Positions 1 to 6,551 of a DNA stretch of 12,772 nucleotides are shown here, piece after piece. A program made the position numbers and the translations under genes. The stretch spans positions 1 to 12,772 of the forward strand of contig JBEKNT010000173.1 of assembly GCA_049522565.1 (NCBI GenBank), given 5' to 3'. Below the pieces are notes generated by a model. That model was not told where the DNA came from, did not search any database, and saw nothing but the letters and a program-made list of their open reading frames with translations. Source of the DNA: JASHVB01 sp049522565. GTDB taxonomy: Bacteria > Pseudomonadota > Alphaproteobacteria > Acetobacterales > Acetobacteraceae. The first letter of the stretch is position 1. Each line of letters opens with the position of its first letter.

Positions 1-2037
1 CAGGTGAAGCTGCCGGACACGCTGACGGTGTTCATGCTGCGCGCCGAGGTGACCAGCGGGCCGGATCGCTTCGGCTTCGCCACCGGCGAGATGCATATCC
101 GCCAGCCGATTGTGGCGCAGCCGGTGCTGCCGCGCTTTCTGCGTCCGGGCGACTCGTTCGAGGCGGAGGTGCTCGGCCGGGTCGTGGAAGGGCCCGGCGG
201 CGCGGGCACTGCCATCCTGAGCGTGGACGGGCTGACCACCACCGGCGAAAAAGAACAAAAATTCGCCTGGCAGGGGGCGGCGCCGGCGGAGGAAAAATTT
301 GCGGTGAGCGTGCCGCAGCCGGCGCCGGGGACGGACGTTGCGAAAATCCGCTTCCTGGTGCGCCGCGACTCCGACCAGGTCGGCGACGCGGTGGAGATCG
401 CGCTGCCGATCCGTCCCGACCGCCCTCCGGTGCGCGAGCAGCGGCTGGTGGAAGTGGCACCGGGTGCGGCTGCCGACCTGCCGGTGCCGCCGGATGACGT
501 GCGAGCCGGTTCGTACGCCGGGTGGCTGGCGGTGGCGACCGATCCGGCGCTGGCACGCGCATTGGGTGCGATCGACTATTTGCTGGCCTACCCGTTCGGC
601 TGCACCGAGCAACGCATCGCGCTGGCGTCGTCGGAACTCGCTCTGCTGCCGTTTGCCCCGATCGCGGGAGCAGAAGGGTTGCAGCAGCGGGTCGGCACCG
701 ATGTGGCCGCCGCGTTGCAGGGGATCGCCCAGGCGGTGGATGAGAACGGCCTCGTCGGTTACTGGCCGCACACGCGCGGCCTGGTGACGCTGACCGCCTG
801 GTCGTACGAGCTGATGATCCGCGCCGAGGCAGCGCATCTGCCGGTCGATACGGCGCTGCGCGACCGGCTGGCGGCGGTGCTGACCCAGTCGCTCCGGTCC
901 GACTACCCGCACTTGCTGACGGACGCGGCGCTGCTGGAGCGGGCGACGGCGCTGTATGCGCTGGCGGCGGGGGGAAAACTGGATGCCGCCTATGCCAGCG
1001 AACTGGCGCGGACGGCCGGTGCGCTGAACACCAGCGGGCTGGCGATGGTGGTGTCGGCGATCGCGGCCACGCCGAACGCCGATCGGGCGCTGGTGGCGGG
1101 CCTGCTGGAGACGCTGTGGACGCGGGTGCACGTGCTGGCTCGCAACGGCCAGCCGGAATTCGCCGGGTTGGCGGATTTCGATGCCAATCCGCTGATCCTG
1201 CCGTCGGAGACTCGCAGCCTTGCCGAGGTGACGCGCGCGGTGGCGTCGGCGACGCCAGAGGAGCCGCGGCTGGCGCTGCTGCGCTCCGGACTGGTGTCGC
1301 TGGGCGGCCCGGATGGCTGGGGCAGCACCAACGCCGACGCGGCGGCGTTGCGCGCTCTGGCGGCGAGTTGGGACGTCGCGGCTGCCGACGTGCCGGTGAC
1401 GGCCTCGCTGGCGGATGGGGCGCACCAGGTGGCGCTCGGGCATGCGGTGCCGATGGCGCGATGGACGACGACGCAGCCCGGGCCGATGCACGTGGCGGAT
1501 GGCGGCGCGCGGGCGGTGATGGCGTTGCAGCAGGCGCGCTACGTCCCGGCGGCGCCTGGCTGGCAGGCGGCACCGGTGCAGCATGGCTTCGTGCTGAGCC
1601 GCGCGCTGCTGCGCGTGCTTGGCGGCGGCGCGCCGATGGTGGCGCTGGCACTGGCTCCCGATGGCGCGCTGCACCTGGCGAAGGGCGACGTGGTGGAGGA
1701 GACCGCGGAACTGGTGAACCCGGAAGCGCGCACCATGGCGGCCGTGGTGTTGCCGATCGCCGCCGGGTTGGAGCCGCTGAACCCGAACCTGGCGACCGCG
1801 CCGGCCGAGGCGGCGCCCTCGGCGGGCCCGACGCTGGCGCCGACCTACACCGCGTTCGGCGATGATTCGGTGCTGTATGTGTACGAGGCGCTGCCCGCGG
1901 GGACATACCAGTTCCGCTTCCGGGCCAGCGCCGGCACGGTCGGGAGCTTCACCGAGCCGCCGGGAACCGCGGAGATGATGTACCGCCAGGCCGTGAACGG
2001 GGCGAGCGCCGGAGCGCGCCTGGTGATAGGGCCGTGA
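1..2037 (+). CDS. Bacterial alpha-2-macroglobulin family protein (thioester type), 3' part
   Basis: The reading frame is open from the first base, so the gene is cut at its 5' end; 678 residues are visible, whereas whole bacterial A2Ms are usually 1,500-1,900 residues. Residues 4-57 (LPDTLTVF, then PVLPRFLRPGDSF) match the end of the A2M core. An alpha-helical thioester domain follows, with the motif GCTEQ; its Cys is at visible residue 201 (bases 601-612, CTEQ). In this family that Cys and Gln form the internal thioester that covalently traps attacking proteases. The rest (about residues 210-678) covers the remaining helical domain and C-terminal beta domains. Known relatives (YfhM-like) are periplasmic lipoproteins paired with PBP1C, and pbpC does follow here, overlapping by 4 bases. 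The N-terminal lipobox lies outside the window. The family call is firm; protease trapping is inferred from the family. Confidence 0.93.
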   Translation, partial: QVKLPDTLTVFMLRAEVTSGPDRFGFATGEMHIRQPIVAQPVLPRFLRPGDSFEAEVLGRVVEGPGGAGTAILSVDGLTTTGEKEQKFAWQGAAPAEEKFAVSVPQPAPGTDVAKIRFLVRRDSDQVGDAVEIALPIRPDRPPVREQRLVEVAPGAAADLPVPPDDVRAGSYAGWLAVATDPALARALGAIDYLLAYPFGCTEQRIALASSELALLPFAPIAGAEGLQQRVGTDVAAALQGIAQAVDENGLVGYWPHTRGLVTLTAWSYELMIRAEAAHLPVDTALRDRLAAVLTQSLRSDYPHLLTDAALLERATALYALAAGGKLDAAYASELARTAGALNTSGLAMVVSAIAATPNADRALVAGLLETLWTRVHVLARNGQPEFAGLADFDANPLILPSETRSLAEVTRAVASATPEEPRLALLRSGLVSLGGPDGWGSTNADAAALRALAASWDVAAADVPVTASLADGAHQVALGHAVPMARWTTTQPGPMHVADGGARAVMALQQARYVPAAPGWQAAPVQHGFVLSRALLRVLGGGAPMVALALAPDGALHLAKGDVVEETAELVNPEARTMAAVVLPIAAGLEPLNPNLATAPAEAAPSAGPTLAPTYTAFGDDSVLYVYEALPAGTYQFRFRASAGTVGSFTEPPGTAEMMYRQAVNGASAGARLVIGP

Positions 2038-4334
2038 GCGGGGAGCAGCAGGATTTCCTCTCCCGCTTCGCGGGAGAGGGCAGGGTGAGGGTGCAACGTG
2101 CCGCACGCATCACCCTCACCCTAACCTCTCGTGCGAGCGGGAGAGGGGTCATTCTTCTTCTCCTCCTCCTCCTCGTCCCCTACCTCGCCACCGTCCTCTC
2201 CCGCGCCAACTTCGAATCGCTACCACCGACACCGATCGTCTACGACCGGCATGGCGTGTTCCTTGCCCAGTTCGGCGACGGGGAAAAATCCGCCGGTGGG
2301 GCGCAGCGCGTCGAATACGGCTACTGGCAGCTCGATCAACCGCCGCCACGCATCGTCGCGGCCACGCTCGCGCTGGAGGACCGGCGCTTCTGGTCGCATC
2401 CCGGCATCGATCCCGGCGCGGTGCTGCGCGCCGCCTGGCAGGACACGATCGGTCTGCGGCGGCGGTCGGGCGCCTCCACCATCGCCATGCAGGTGGCGCG
2501 CATGCAGCATCCGGAACCCCGCACGCTCTGGGCGAAAGCGGTGGAGGCGGGCACGGCGCTGGCGCTCACCGCGCGCTATGGCCGCGCCGCGGTGCTGGCG
2601 CAGTATTTGCGGCTGGTGCCATACGGCAACGGCAGCCATGGCATCGGCCACGCCGCCCGGTGGTATTTCGACAAGCCCGCGGCCGATCTGAGCTGGGCGG
2701 AGATCGCGTTGCTCTGCGCCGTGCCACGTGCACCGGCGGCATACAACCCATTGCGCCCGGACGGCCTGCGCCGCGCCCGAGGCCGCGCCGGCCGCATCCT
2801 CATCGCGCTGCGCCGGCAGGCGGTGGTGACCGGCGCGGAGTATGACGCTGCTACGGCGCAACTCGCCGGGTTACAGCCAGGCCCGGTGCCGCACCGGCCG
2901 GCGGACGCGCTGCACGCGATCCTGCGCCTGCGCGACATGCTGGCGGCGAGGCCCGCCCCGCCGGACCCGGCCGATGACCGGGTCATCGCCTCGCTCGACC
3001 TTGACGTGCAGCACATGGTGACGACGCAGGTGCACGACCGGATGGCAGACTGGCGCAGGGCGGGCGCGCAGCAGGCTGCGGTGATCGTGGTGCAGCGCGA
3101 CGACGACGCGGTGCTGGCGGCGGTCGGGTCCGCCGGTTACGGCGATCCGCGCGGCGGGGGGATTGATTTCACGCGTTCCGCGCGCTCTCCCGGCAGCACA
3201 CTGAAGCCATTCCTCTACGCGGCGGCGCTGCAACGCGGCTTGCTGCACCCGGCCGACATGCTCGACGACGGGCCCGGGCGCGTCGGGGCGATCCATAACG
3301 CCGATGCACGCTACCTCGGCCCGCTGCCGCCCGGCCAGGCACTGGCCAACTCGCGCAACGTGCCGGCGGCGGAGGTGTTGCGCCGCCTCGGGCTCGGTGC
3401 GGGCTTCGATCTGTTCCACGCGCTCGGTTTGCAGGTGCTGGGGGACGCGCCGGACAGCCTGGGGCTGGCAATGGCGATCGGAGCCATGCCGACCAGCCTG
3501 GACCGGCTCGCCGACGGCTACATTGCCTTGGCCGATGACGGCATGCAGCGCGACCTGCTGTGGTACCGCGGCCAGCCACGCGCACCGGCACAACGGGTGT
3601 TCTCCACCACGGCGGCGCGTGACGTGGGGTTGTTCCTGTCCGATCCGCTGGCGCGGCTGCCGAGCTTCGCGCGCTATGGCAGCACCGAGTATCCGTTTCC
3701 CGTTGCGGTGAAGACCGGGACGTCGCAGGGGTTTCGCGACGCCTGGACCGTTGCCTGGTCGCCGCGCTTTCTGGTGGGAGCCTGGGTGGGGCGCAGCGAT
3801 GCCGGCACCATGGCCGGGCTGGGGGGCGCCAACAGCGCCGCGGAACTTGTCCATGCCGTCTTGCTGGCGCTGCACCACGCGCGGCCAGGCGACCTGGACG
3901 ACACCAGCTTCGCCGTGCCGACCGGCTATGCGCCGGCACCGGTCTGTGCCGGACCGGCAGAAACGCCACGTGATGCCTGCAGCCACAGTCTGCTCGCGTG
4001 GCTACCGCGCCGGGGCGCGGCTACTGCGCCCCAAACCGGCCAAGTCTACCCGGTCGACGACCCGGTCGTTCAGCTATCAGTGGTGACGCCGGAGGCAGGC
4101 ACCCGCGTCTGGTTGAACCCGGAGAGCCCGGCGGCCGCCACCCGACTGGTGTTGCGGGCGAAGACAATGCCGCACGTGCCGCAGGTCGTCTGGTACATTG
4201 ATGGCGCGCCGTTCGCGCTGGCTGATCCGGATCAGCCGGTCACCTGGCCGATGCGCGTTGGCGAGCACGGGTTTCAGATCGGCCTGCCGTTGCGGCCAGA
4301 ACGGTCGCACCTGGTACGGTTGCTCGTGCAGTGA
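2034..4334 (+). CDS. pbpC: Penicillin-binding protein 1C (bifunctional transglycosylase/transpeptidase)
   Basis: This class A PBP polymerises and cross-links peptidoglycan at the outer face of the inner membrane. From GTG 2034 (overlapping the A2M stop) it has 766 residues. In order: an odd N-terminal tail (1-38), one Leu-rich membrane anchor (about 39-55), the glycosyltransferase (LEDRRFWSHPG with catalytic Glu115; SGASTIAMQ 145-153; YGRAAVLAQYL 182-192; PRAPAAYNP 231-239), the transpeptidase (SxxK at S388-K391; SRN 440-442; KTGT 560-563), and a C-terminal beta domain of the BiPBP_C type (about 680-766, from LSVVTPEAG). All catalytic motifs are present, so the enzyme should be active. In-frame GTGs at 2085 and 2091 are alternative starts, but all three lie before or inside a palindromic repeat that supplies the tail. 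Translational coupling to the A2M gene is likely; the pairing suggests trapping of proteases coupled to wall repair. Confidence 0.95.
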   Translation: MSGEQQDFLSRFAGEGRVRVQRAARITLTLTSRASGRGVILLLLLLLVPYLATVLSRANFESLPPTPIVYDRHGVFLAQFGDGEKSAGGAQRVEYGYWQLDQPPPRIVAATLALEDRRFWSHPGIDPGAVLRAAWQDTIGLRRRSGASTIAMQVARMQHPEPRTLWAKAVEAGTALALTARYGRAAVLAQYLRLVPYGNGSHGIGHAARWYFDKPAADLSWAEIALLCAVPRAPAAYNPLRPDGLRRARGRAGRILIALRRQAVVTGAEYDAATAQLAGLQPGPVPHRPADALHAILRLRDMLAARPAPPDPADDRVIASLDLDVQHMVTTQVHDRMADWRRAGAQQAAVIVVQRDDDAVLAAVGSAGYGDPRGGGIDFTRSARSPGSTLKPFLYAAALQRGLLHPADMLDDGPGRVGAIHNADARYLGPLPPGQALANSRNVPAAEVLRRLGLGAGFDLFHALGLQVLGDAPDSLGLAMAIGAMPTSLDRLADGYIALADDGMQRDLLWYRGQPRAPAQRVFSTTAARDVGLFLSDPLARLPSFARYGSTEYPFPVAVKTGTSQGFRDAWTVAWSPRFLVGAWVGRSDAGTMAGLGGANSAAELVHAVLLALHHARPGDLDDTSFAVPTGYAPAPVCAGPAETPRDACSHSLLAWLPRRGAATAPQTGQVYPVDDPVVQLSVVTPEAGTRVWLNPESPAAATRLVLRAKTMPHVPQVVWYIDGAPFALADPDQPVTWPMRVGEHGFQIGLPLRPERSHLVRLLVQ
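2057..2148. repeat. Nested palindromic intergenic-type repeat (REP/MITE-like) inside the pbpC 5' end
   Basis: The segment is an imperfect long palindrome. The outer arms CCTCTCCCGC (2057-2066) and GCGGGAGAGG (2137-2146) are complementary over 10 bases. The inner arms GGGTGAGGGTG (2083-2093) and CACCCTCACCC (2111-2121) pair over 11, and CGTG-CCG-CACG sits at the centre (2097-2107). The left arm can also fold locally, with GCGGGAGAGG at 2070-2079. I recognise the 'CCCTCACCCTAACC-CTCTCCCGC' type of sequence as a dispersed repeat common between genes of high-GC proteobacteria; this is from memory. Here it is read through in frame and encodes PBP1C residues about 9-38. No second copy is in the window. 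Confidence 0.75.
2154..2174 (+). repeat. CTT/CTC triplet run coding for seven leucines in the PBP1C anchor
   Basis: Two CTT codons are followed by five CTC codons, giving seven consecutive leucines (residues 41-47) at the start of the membrane segment. The rest of pbpC prefers CTG for Leu, so the run stands out. A gain or loss of triplets would change anchor length without breaking the frame. It lies directly against the palindromic repeat. Confidence 0.7.
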
Positions 4335-4663
4335 GCCGACACCGTCGCGAGTAGAAGTTGCGGCTTTCTACCGCCACGCTCCGCTTCTGTGCGGCCGCCA
4401 CCGAGTCGCCACCTGCTGCACATCCAATGTCGGCTCCATTATTTCGATACCAAATCATAGCCAAAACATCGCTGCAGACGCGGGATGTTGAATTTTGCTA
4501 TCGAAATGCCACATAATCACGCAAAATGTCAGCGGCCATGCAGGCATTGGCGCCGGATTTGACCGCGGTCTCGGCGCCCGCATCACCCCGAAGCCCGATC
4601 TGCGTTGTCAGGTACAACCGACGATCTCCATCAACTGATCTGCCTCACCGCAGATCCCCTGCG
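4335..4663. other. Gene-free stretch after pbpC, partly AT-rich
   Basis: I find no convincing coding region here. Bases about 4431-4525 are clearly richer in A+T than the surroundings and contain a 9-base inverted repeat, ATTTCGATA (4441-4449) and TATCGAAAT (4499-4507), separated by 49 bases. No strong hairpin with a T-run follows pbpC; TAGAA/TTCTA around 4352-4370 is too weak to call a terminator. The stretch ends at the transposase remnant, so part of it may be old insertion-sequence DNA, but I cannot recognise its protein-coding N-terminus in any frame. Confidence 0.5.
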
Positions 4664-4963
4664 GTGCGTCCAGCCAGGCGCTGCAAGCGGCTACAGGTGG
4701 ACGAAATTTGGAGCTTCATTCACTGCAAGCAGCGGAATGTCGCAGAAGCCAAGGCGGCTCCGTCCCAGGCTGGCGACATCTGGACGTGGACCGCGATCGA
4801 CGCGGATACCAAGCTGATCCCGTCATGGCTGGTCGGTAGCCGCGATGGCGACGCGGCCAAGGTGTTCATATCTGATCTGGCCGATCGACTGACCAACCGA
4901 GTGCAGCTAACCTCCGACGGCCACCGGGCATACCTTGAGGCAGTCGAGGAAGCCTTCGGGGCG
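4664..4963 (+). pseudogene. IS1-family transposase fragment (middle part only)
   Basis: About 100 residues match the central DDE region of alphaproteobacterial IS1-type transposases: KRLQVDEIWSF with the first catalytic Asp (about base 4700), then DIWTWTAIDADTKLIPSWLVG, then NRVQLTSDGHRAY with the second Asp (about base 4916), ending at AVEEAFG. Intact relatives are about 300 residues. The N-terminal helix-turn-helix part is not recognisable upstream, and the homology stops after AFG, where the frame runs on into unrelated residues until 5008; the third catalytic acidic residue is missing. The element is therefore dead. It lies just downstream of the 3' end of the minus-strand tusA-like gene, and the open frame runs 4 bases into it. 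No terminal inverted repeats or target duplication could be identified. Confidence 0.82.
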
Positions 4964-5004
4964 GCGCCTTGGCCGGGATTGCCGCGACGCTCGCGCGTGC
5001 GGCG

Positions 5005-5250
5005 CTAGCCACCGCGACGCAGGCGCAACAGGGAAATCCCGTCCGATCCGGTGTCCAGCGACAGCACCTGGTGGCCCTGCTCGGTCGCCGTGCGCGGCAC
5101 ATTGCGCAACGGTTCCTCGCCCCGCAGTTTCACCAGCAGCACAGTGCCAGGAGCCATGCGGTCCAGCGCAAGCCGGGTCCGCACGAAGGTCATCGGGCAA
5201 ACCTCGCCGGTGATGTCCAGTACCTGATCGGCATCTTGCGCTTTTGTCAT
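5005..5250 (-). CDS. TusA/SirA-family sulfur carrier (sulfurtransferase) protein
   Basis: The 81-residue product has the TusA fold pattern: a short strand (VLDITGEVCPM), the active-site Cys18 in VCPMTFVRTRLALD, then LLVKLRGEEPLRNVPR and a closing strand GISLLRLRRGG. In this family the Cys carries a persulfide handed between sulfur-trafficking enzymes (tRNA thiolation, cofactor synthesis or sulfur oxidation, depending on the paralogue). The usual CPxP motif reads CPMT here, with Thr at the second Pro position; I recall the CPMTFVR form in other alphaproteobacteria. The start ATG (5248-5250) is preceded by GGAA about 12 bases upstream. It diverges from the MucR gene, and its 3' end abuts the transposase remnant. 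The exact pathway cannot be told from this context. Confidence 0.88.
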   Translation of the reverse strand: MTKAQDADQVLDITGEVCPMTFVRTRLALDRMAPGTVLLVKLRGEEPLRNVPRTATEQGHQVLSLDTGSDGISLLRLRRGG

Positions 5251-5285
5251 GATACTGCCGGGTTCCTGATGGGGTTAAATATCCA

Positions 5286-5315
5286 TTGCGAAACGGCCGG
5301 GTCTAATCGTATATT
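5286..5315 (+). promoter_or_regulatory. Candidate promoter of the MucR-type gene
   Basis: TTGCGA (5286-5291) and TATATT (5310-5315) are 18 bases apart, about 31 bases before the MucR start codon, inside the 96-base gap shared with the divergent tusA-like gene. The gap is AT-richer than its flanks and has several T-A steps, which MucR/Ros proteins favour in known targets, so autoregulation is possible. This is by eye only. Confidence 0.4.
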
Positions 5316-5346
5316 GGGGCAGTCTTCCGCCGGGAAAGGGATTGCA

Positions 5347-5757
5347 ATGGCCGAGCATGCGGCAAACACCACTGTGCTTGGACTGACTGCGCAAATCGTC
5401 TCGGCACATGTGTCAAACAATTCCGTACCGCCCGATGGCCTCTCGCCACTAATTCAGGAGGTCTATAAGACACTTGCGGGCGTTGGCAAGGAACTCAGCC
5501 AGCCGGAGCGGCCGCAACCGGCGGTTTCGCCTAAGAAGTCCGTATTCGACGCCTATATCGTCTGTCTGGAAGACGGCAAGAAGCTCAAGATGCTGAAACG
5601 GCATCTGAAGACGGCCTACAACCTGACCCCCGAACAGTATCGCGAGCGATGGGGCCTGACGTCGGATTATCCGATGGTGGCGCCGGATTACGCGCAGCAC
5701 CGTTCCTCGCTCGCCAAGAAGATTGGCCTGGGCACCAAGCCGCGCGGCCCGCGGTAA
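5347..5757 (+). CDS. mucR: MucR/Ros family transcriptional regulator
   Basis: The 136-residue protein has the family layout: an N-terminal helical part used for oligomerisation in known members (residues about 8-50, TAQIVSAHVSNN, then LSPLIQEVYKTL), a linker, and the Ros-type finger region (66-125). The finger region has YIVCLEDGKKLKMLKRHL, LTPEQYRERWGL and DYPMVAPDYAQHRSSLAKKIGLG, which are close to consensus. Family members bind AT-rich promoter DNA and act as H-NS-like global repressors. Of the expected ligands, Cys73, Asp76 and His86 are present, but the last His position is Ala90/Tyr91. The ATG at 5347 is chosen because GGGAAAGGG (5332-5340) lies 6 bases upstream; the frame stays open back to 4969, but that part is antisense to the tusA-like gene. 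A fur-type gene follows after 227 bases. The family is certain; the symbol is by family and paralogues are common. Confidence 0.93.
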   Translation: MAEHAANTTVLGLTAQIVSAHVSNNSVPPDGLSPLIQEVYKTLAGVGKELSQPERPQPAVSPKKSVFDAYIVCLEDGKKLKMLKRHLKTAYNLTPEQYRERWGLTSDYPMVAPDYAQHRSSLAKKIGLGTKPRGPR

Positions 5758-5774
5758 CCCGGTCCACCCGCGGG
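5748..5774 (+). terminator. Weak hairpin at the MucR gene stop
   Basis: CCCGCGG (5748-5754) and CCGCGGG (5768-5774) form a 7-base GC-only stem with a 13-base loop that holds the stop codon. No T-run follows, so intrinsic termination is uncertain. Confidence 0.25.
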
Positions 5775-5940
5775 GGCGAAGCCGCCTCGGCCATGCCGCG
5801 GCGGTGAGGCAGCCACCCCAGGCACGACAGTGTCATCGGCACGACATTGGACAGGTCCGACCCGGATCGGCTACGCGGTGGCATGGCCGGCGGGCGTCCG
5901 GGGCGGGCACTTGCGTAGCGTCCCATCGGCTGGCACAGGC

Positions 5941-5962
5941 TGATCCGGCAGGATCGGCTGGC
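5941..5962. promoter_or_regulatory. Inverted repeat and direct repeat upstream of the Fur-type gene
   Basis: GATCC-GGCA-GGATC (5942-5955) is a perfect 5-base inverted repeat about 30 bases before the Fur-type start. ATCGGCTGGC occurs at 5925-5934 and again at 5953-5962, on either side of and overlapping it. Position and symmetry would suit an operator, but the sequence is not a classical AT-rich Fur box and no clear -35/-10 pair is visible. Confidence 0.25.
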
Positions 5963-5984
5963 GGGTTTGATCGCAAGGGATCGG

Positions 5985-6551
5985 ATGGAATCGCGCATCG
6001 AACGCCTCTGCATCGAACGGGGCCTCAAGATGACCGGGCAGCGGAGGGTCATCGCCCGGGTCCTGTCGGACGCGACCGACCACCCCGACGTCGAGGAACT
6101 GTACCGTCGCGCCGCTGCCCTCGATTCGCACATCTCGATCGCCACCGTCTACCGCACCGTCCGTCTGCTGGAGGAGAACGGCATCCTCGAGCGCCGGGAT
6201 TTCGGCGGCGGACGCGCCCGCTACGAGCCGACCGAGCATGGCAACCACTACCATCTGATCGACGTGGAGACCGGCCGGGTCATCGAGTTCCAGGACGCGG
6301 AGCATGAGCGGCTGATGCAGACCATCGCGGCGCGGTTGGGCTTCGACCTGGTGTCGCTGCGGCTGGAGCTGTTCGGCCGGCGCTCCCCGGCTCAAGCGCG
6401 CGGAGCGGCCACGCCGCAGGCCCGGGGCCAAGCCCAACCGGCCGCGTTGCCACCGCAAGCGGCCGCCTTGCCGCATGACGGGCATGAGCGCGCCGCGCCG
6501 CGGGTGAACGGCGGGGTCAGCGAGCGGGCCGAGCGCGGGGTGACAAGGTGA
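5985..6551 (+). CDS. Fur-family metal-responsive repressor with C-terminal extension
   Basis: The DNA-binding domain (residues 8-80: GLKMTGQRRVIARVL, then SISIATVYRTVRLLEENGI-type wing helix) and dimerisation domain (81-131) of the Fur superfamily are clear. Numbering falls in register with E. coli Fur: regulatory-site ligands His33, Glu81, His88 and His90 are all present. The second-site positions 87, 89 and 125 are Asn, Tyr and Leu, with only Glu108 kept. The Cys pairs for structural zinc are absent, as in many alphaproteobacterial Fur/Mur proteins. Core homology ends at LELFG (127-131); residues 132-188 are an Ala/Pro/Gln-rich tail containing HDGHE. ATG 5985 is chosen because AAGGGA (5975-5980) precedes it. 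The TGA overlaps the next gene's GTG by 4 bases, implying translational coupling. Which metal it senses (Fe or Mn) is not decided by the sequence. Confidence 0.9.
   Translation: MESRIERLCIERGLKMTGQRRVIARVLSDATDHPDVEELYRRAAALDSHISIATVYRTVRLLEENGILERRDFGGGRARYEPTEHGNHYHLIDVETGRVIEFQDAEHERLMQTIAARLGFDLVSLRLELFGRRSPAQARGAATPQARGQAQPAALPPQAAALPHDGHERAAPRVNGGVSERAERGVTR

Noticed and set aside
32..1906. Long minus-strand open frame opposite the A2M gene
   Set aside because: Its translation is Pro/Arg/Ala/Ser-rich with no motif, as expected of the antisense of a high-GC gene; the plus strand has clear A2M and thioester features.
2871..3986. Minus-strand open frame of 371 codons opposite pbpC
   Set aside because: Low-complexity Arg/His/Gln-rich translation; the plus strand carries all PBP1C catalytic motifs over the same bases.
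4526..4663. Start of the transposase open frame as a genuine protein N-terminus
   Set aside because: The residues are Arg/Pro/Ser-rich and match nothing in IS1-type transposases; only the part from about 4664 is recognisable.
4969..5346. N-terminal extension of the MucR reading frame
   Set aside because: It is antisense to the tusA-like gene and crosses the shared promoter gap; a good ribosome-binding site precedes ATG 5347.
5758..5984. Small gene between the MucR-type and Fur-type genes
   Set aside because: No frame has a start with a ribosome-binding site or recognisable protein features; only short repeats were seen.
5723..6307. Plus-strand open frame overlapping the mucR end and the fur-type gene
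   Set aside because: Wrong frame over the clear Fur coding region; the translation has no family features.
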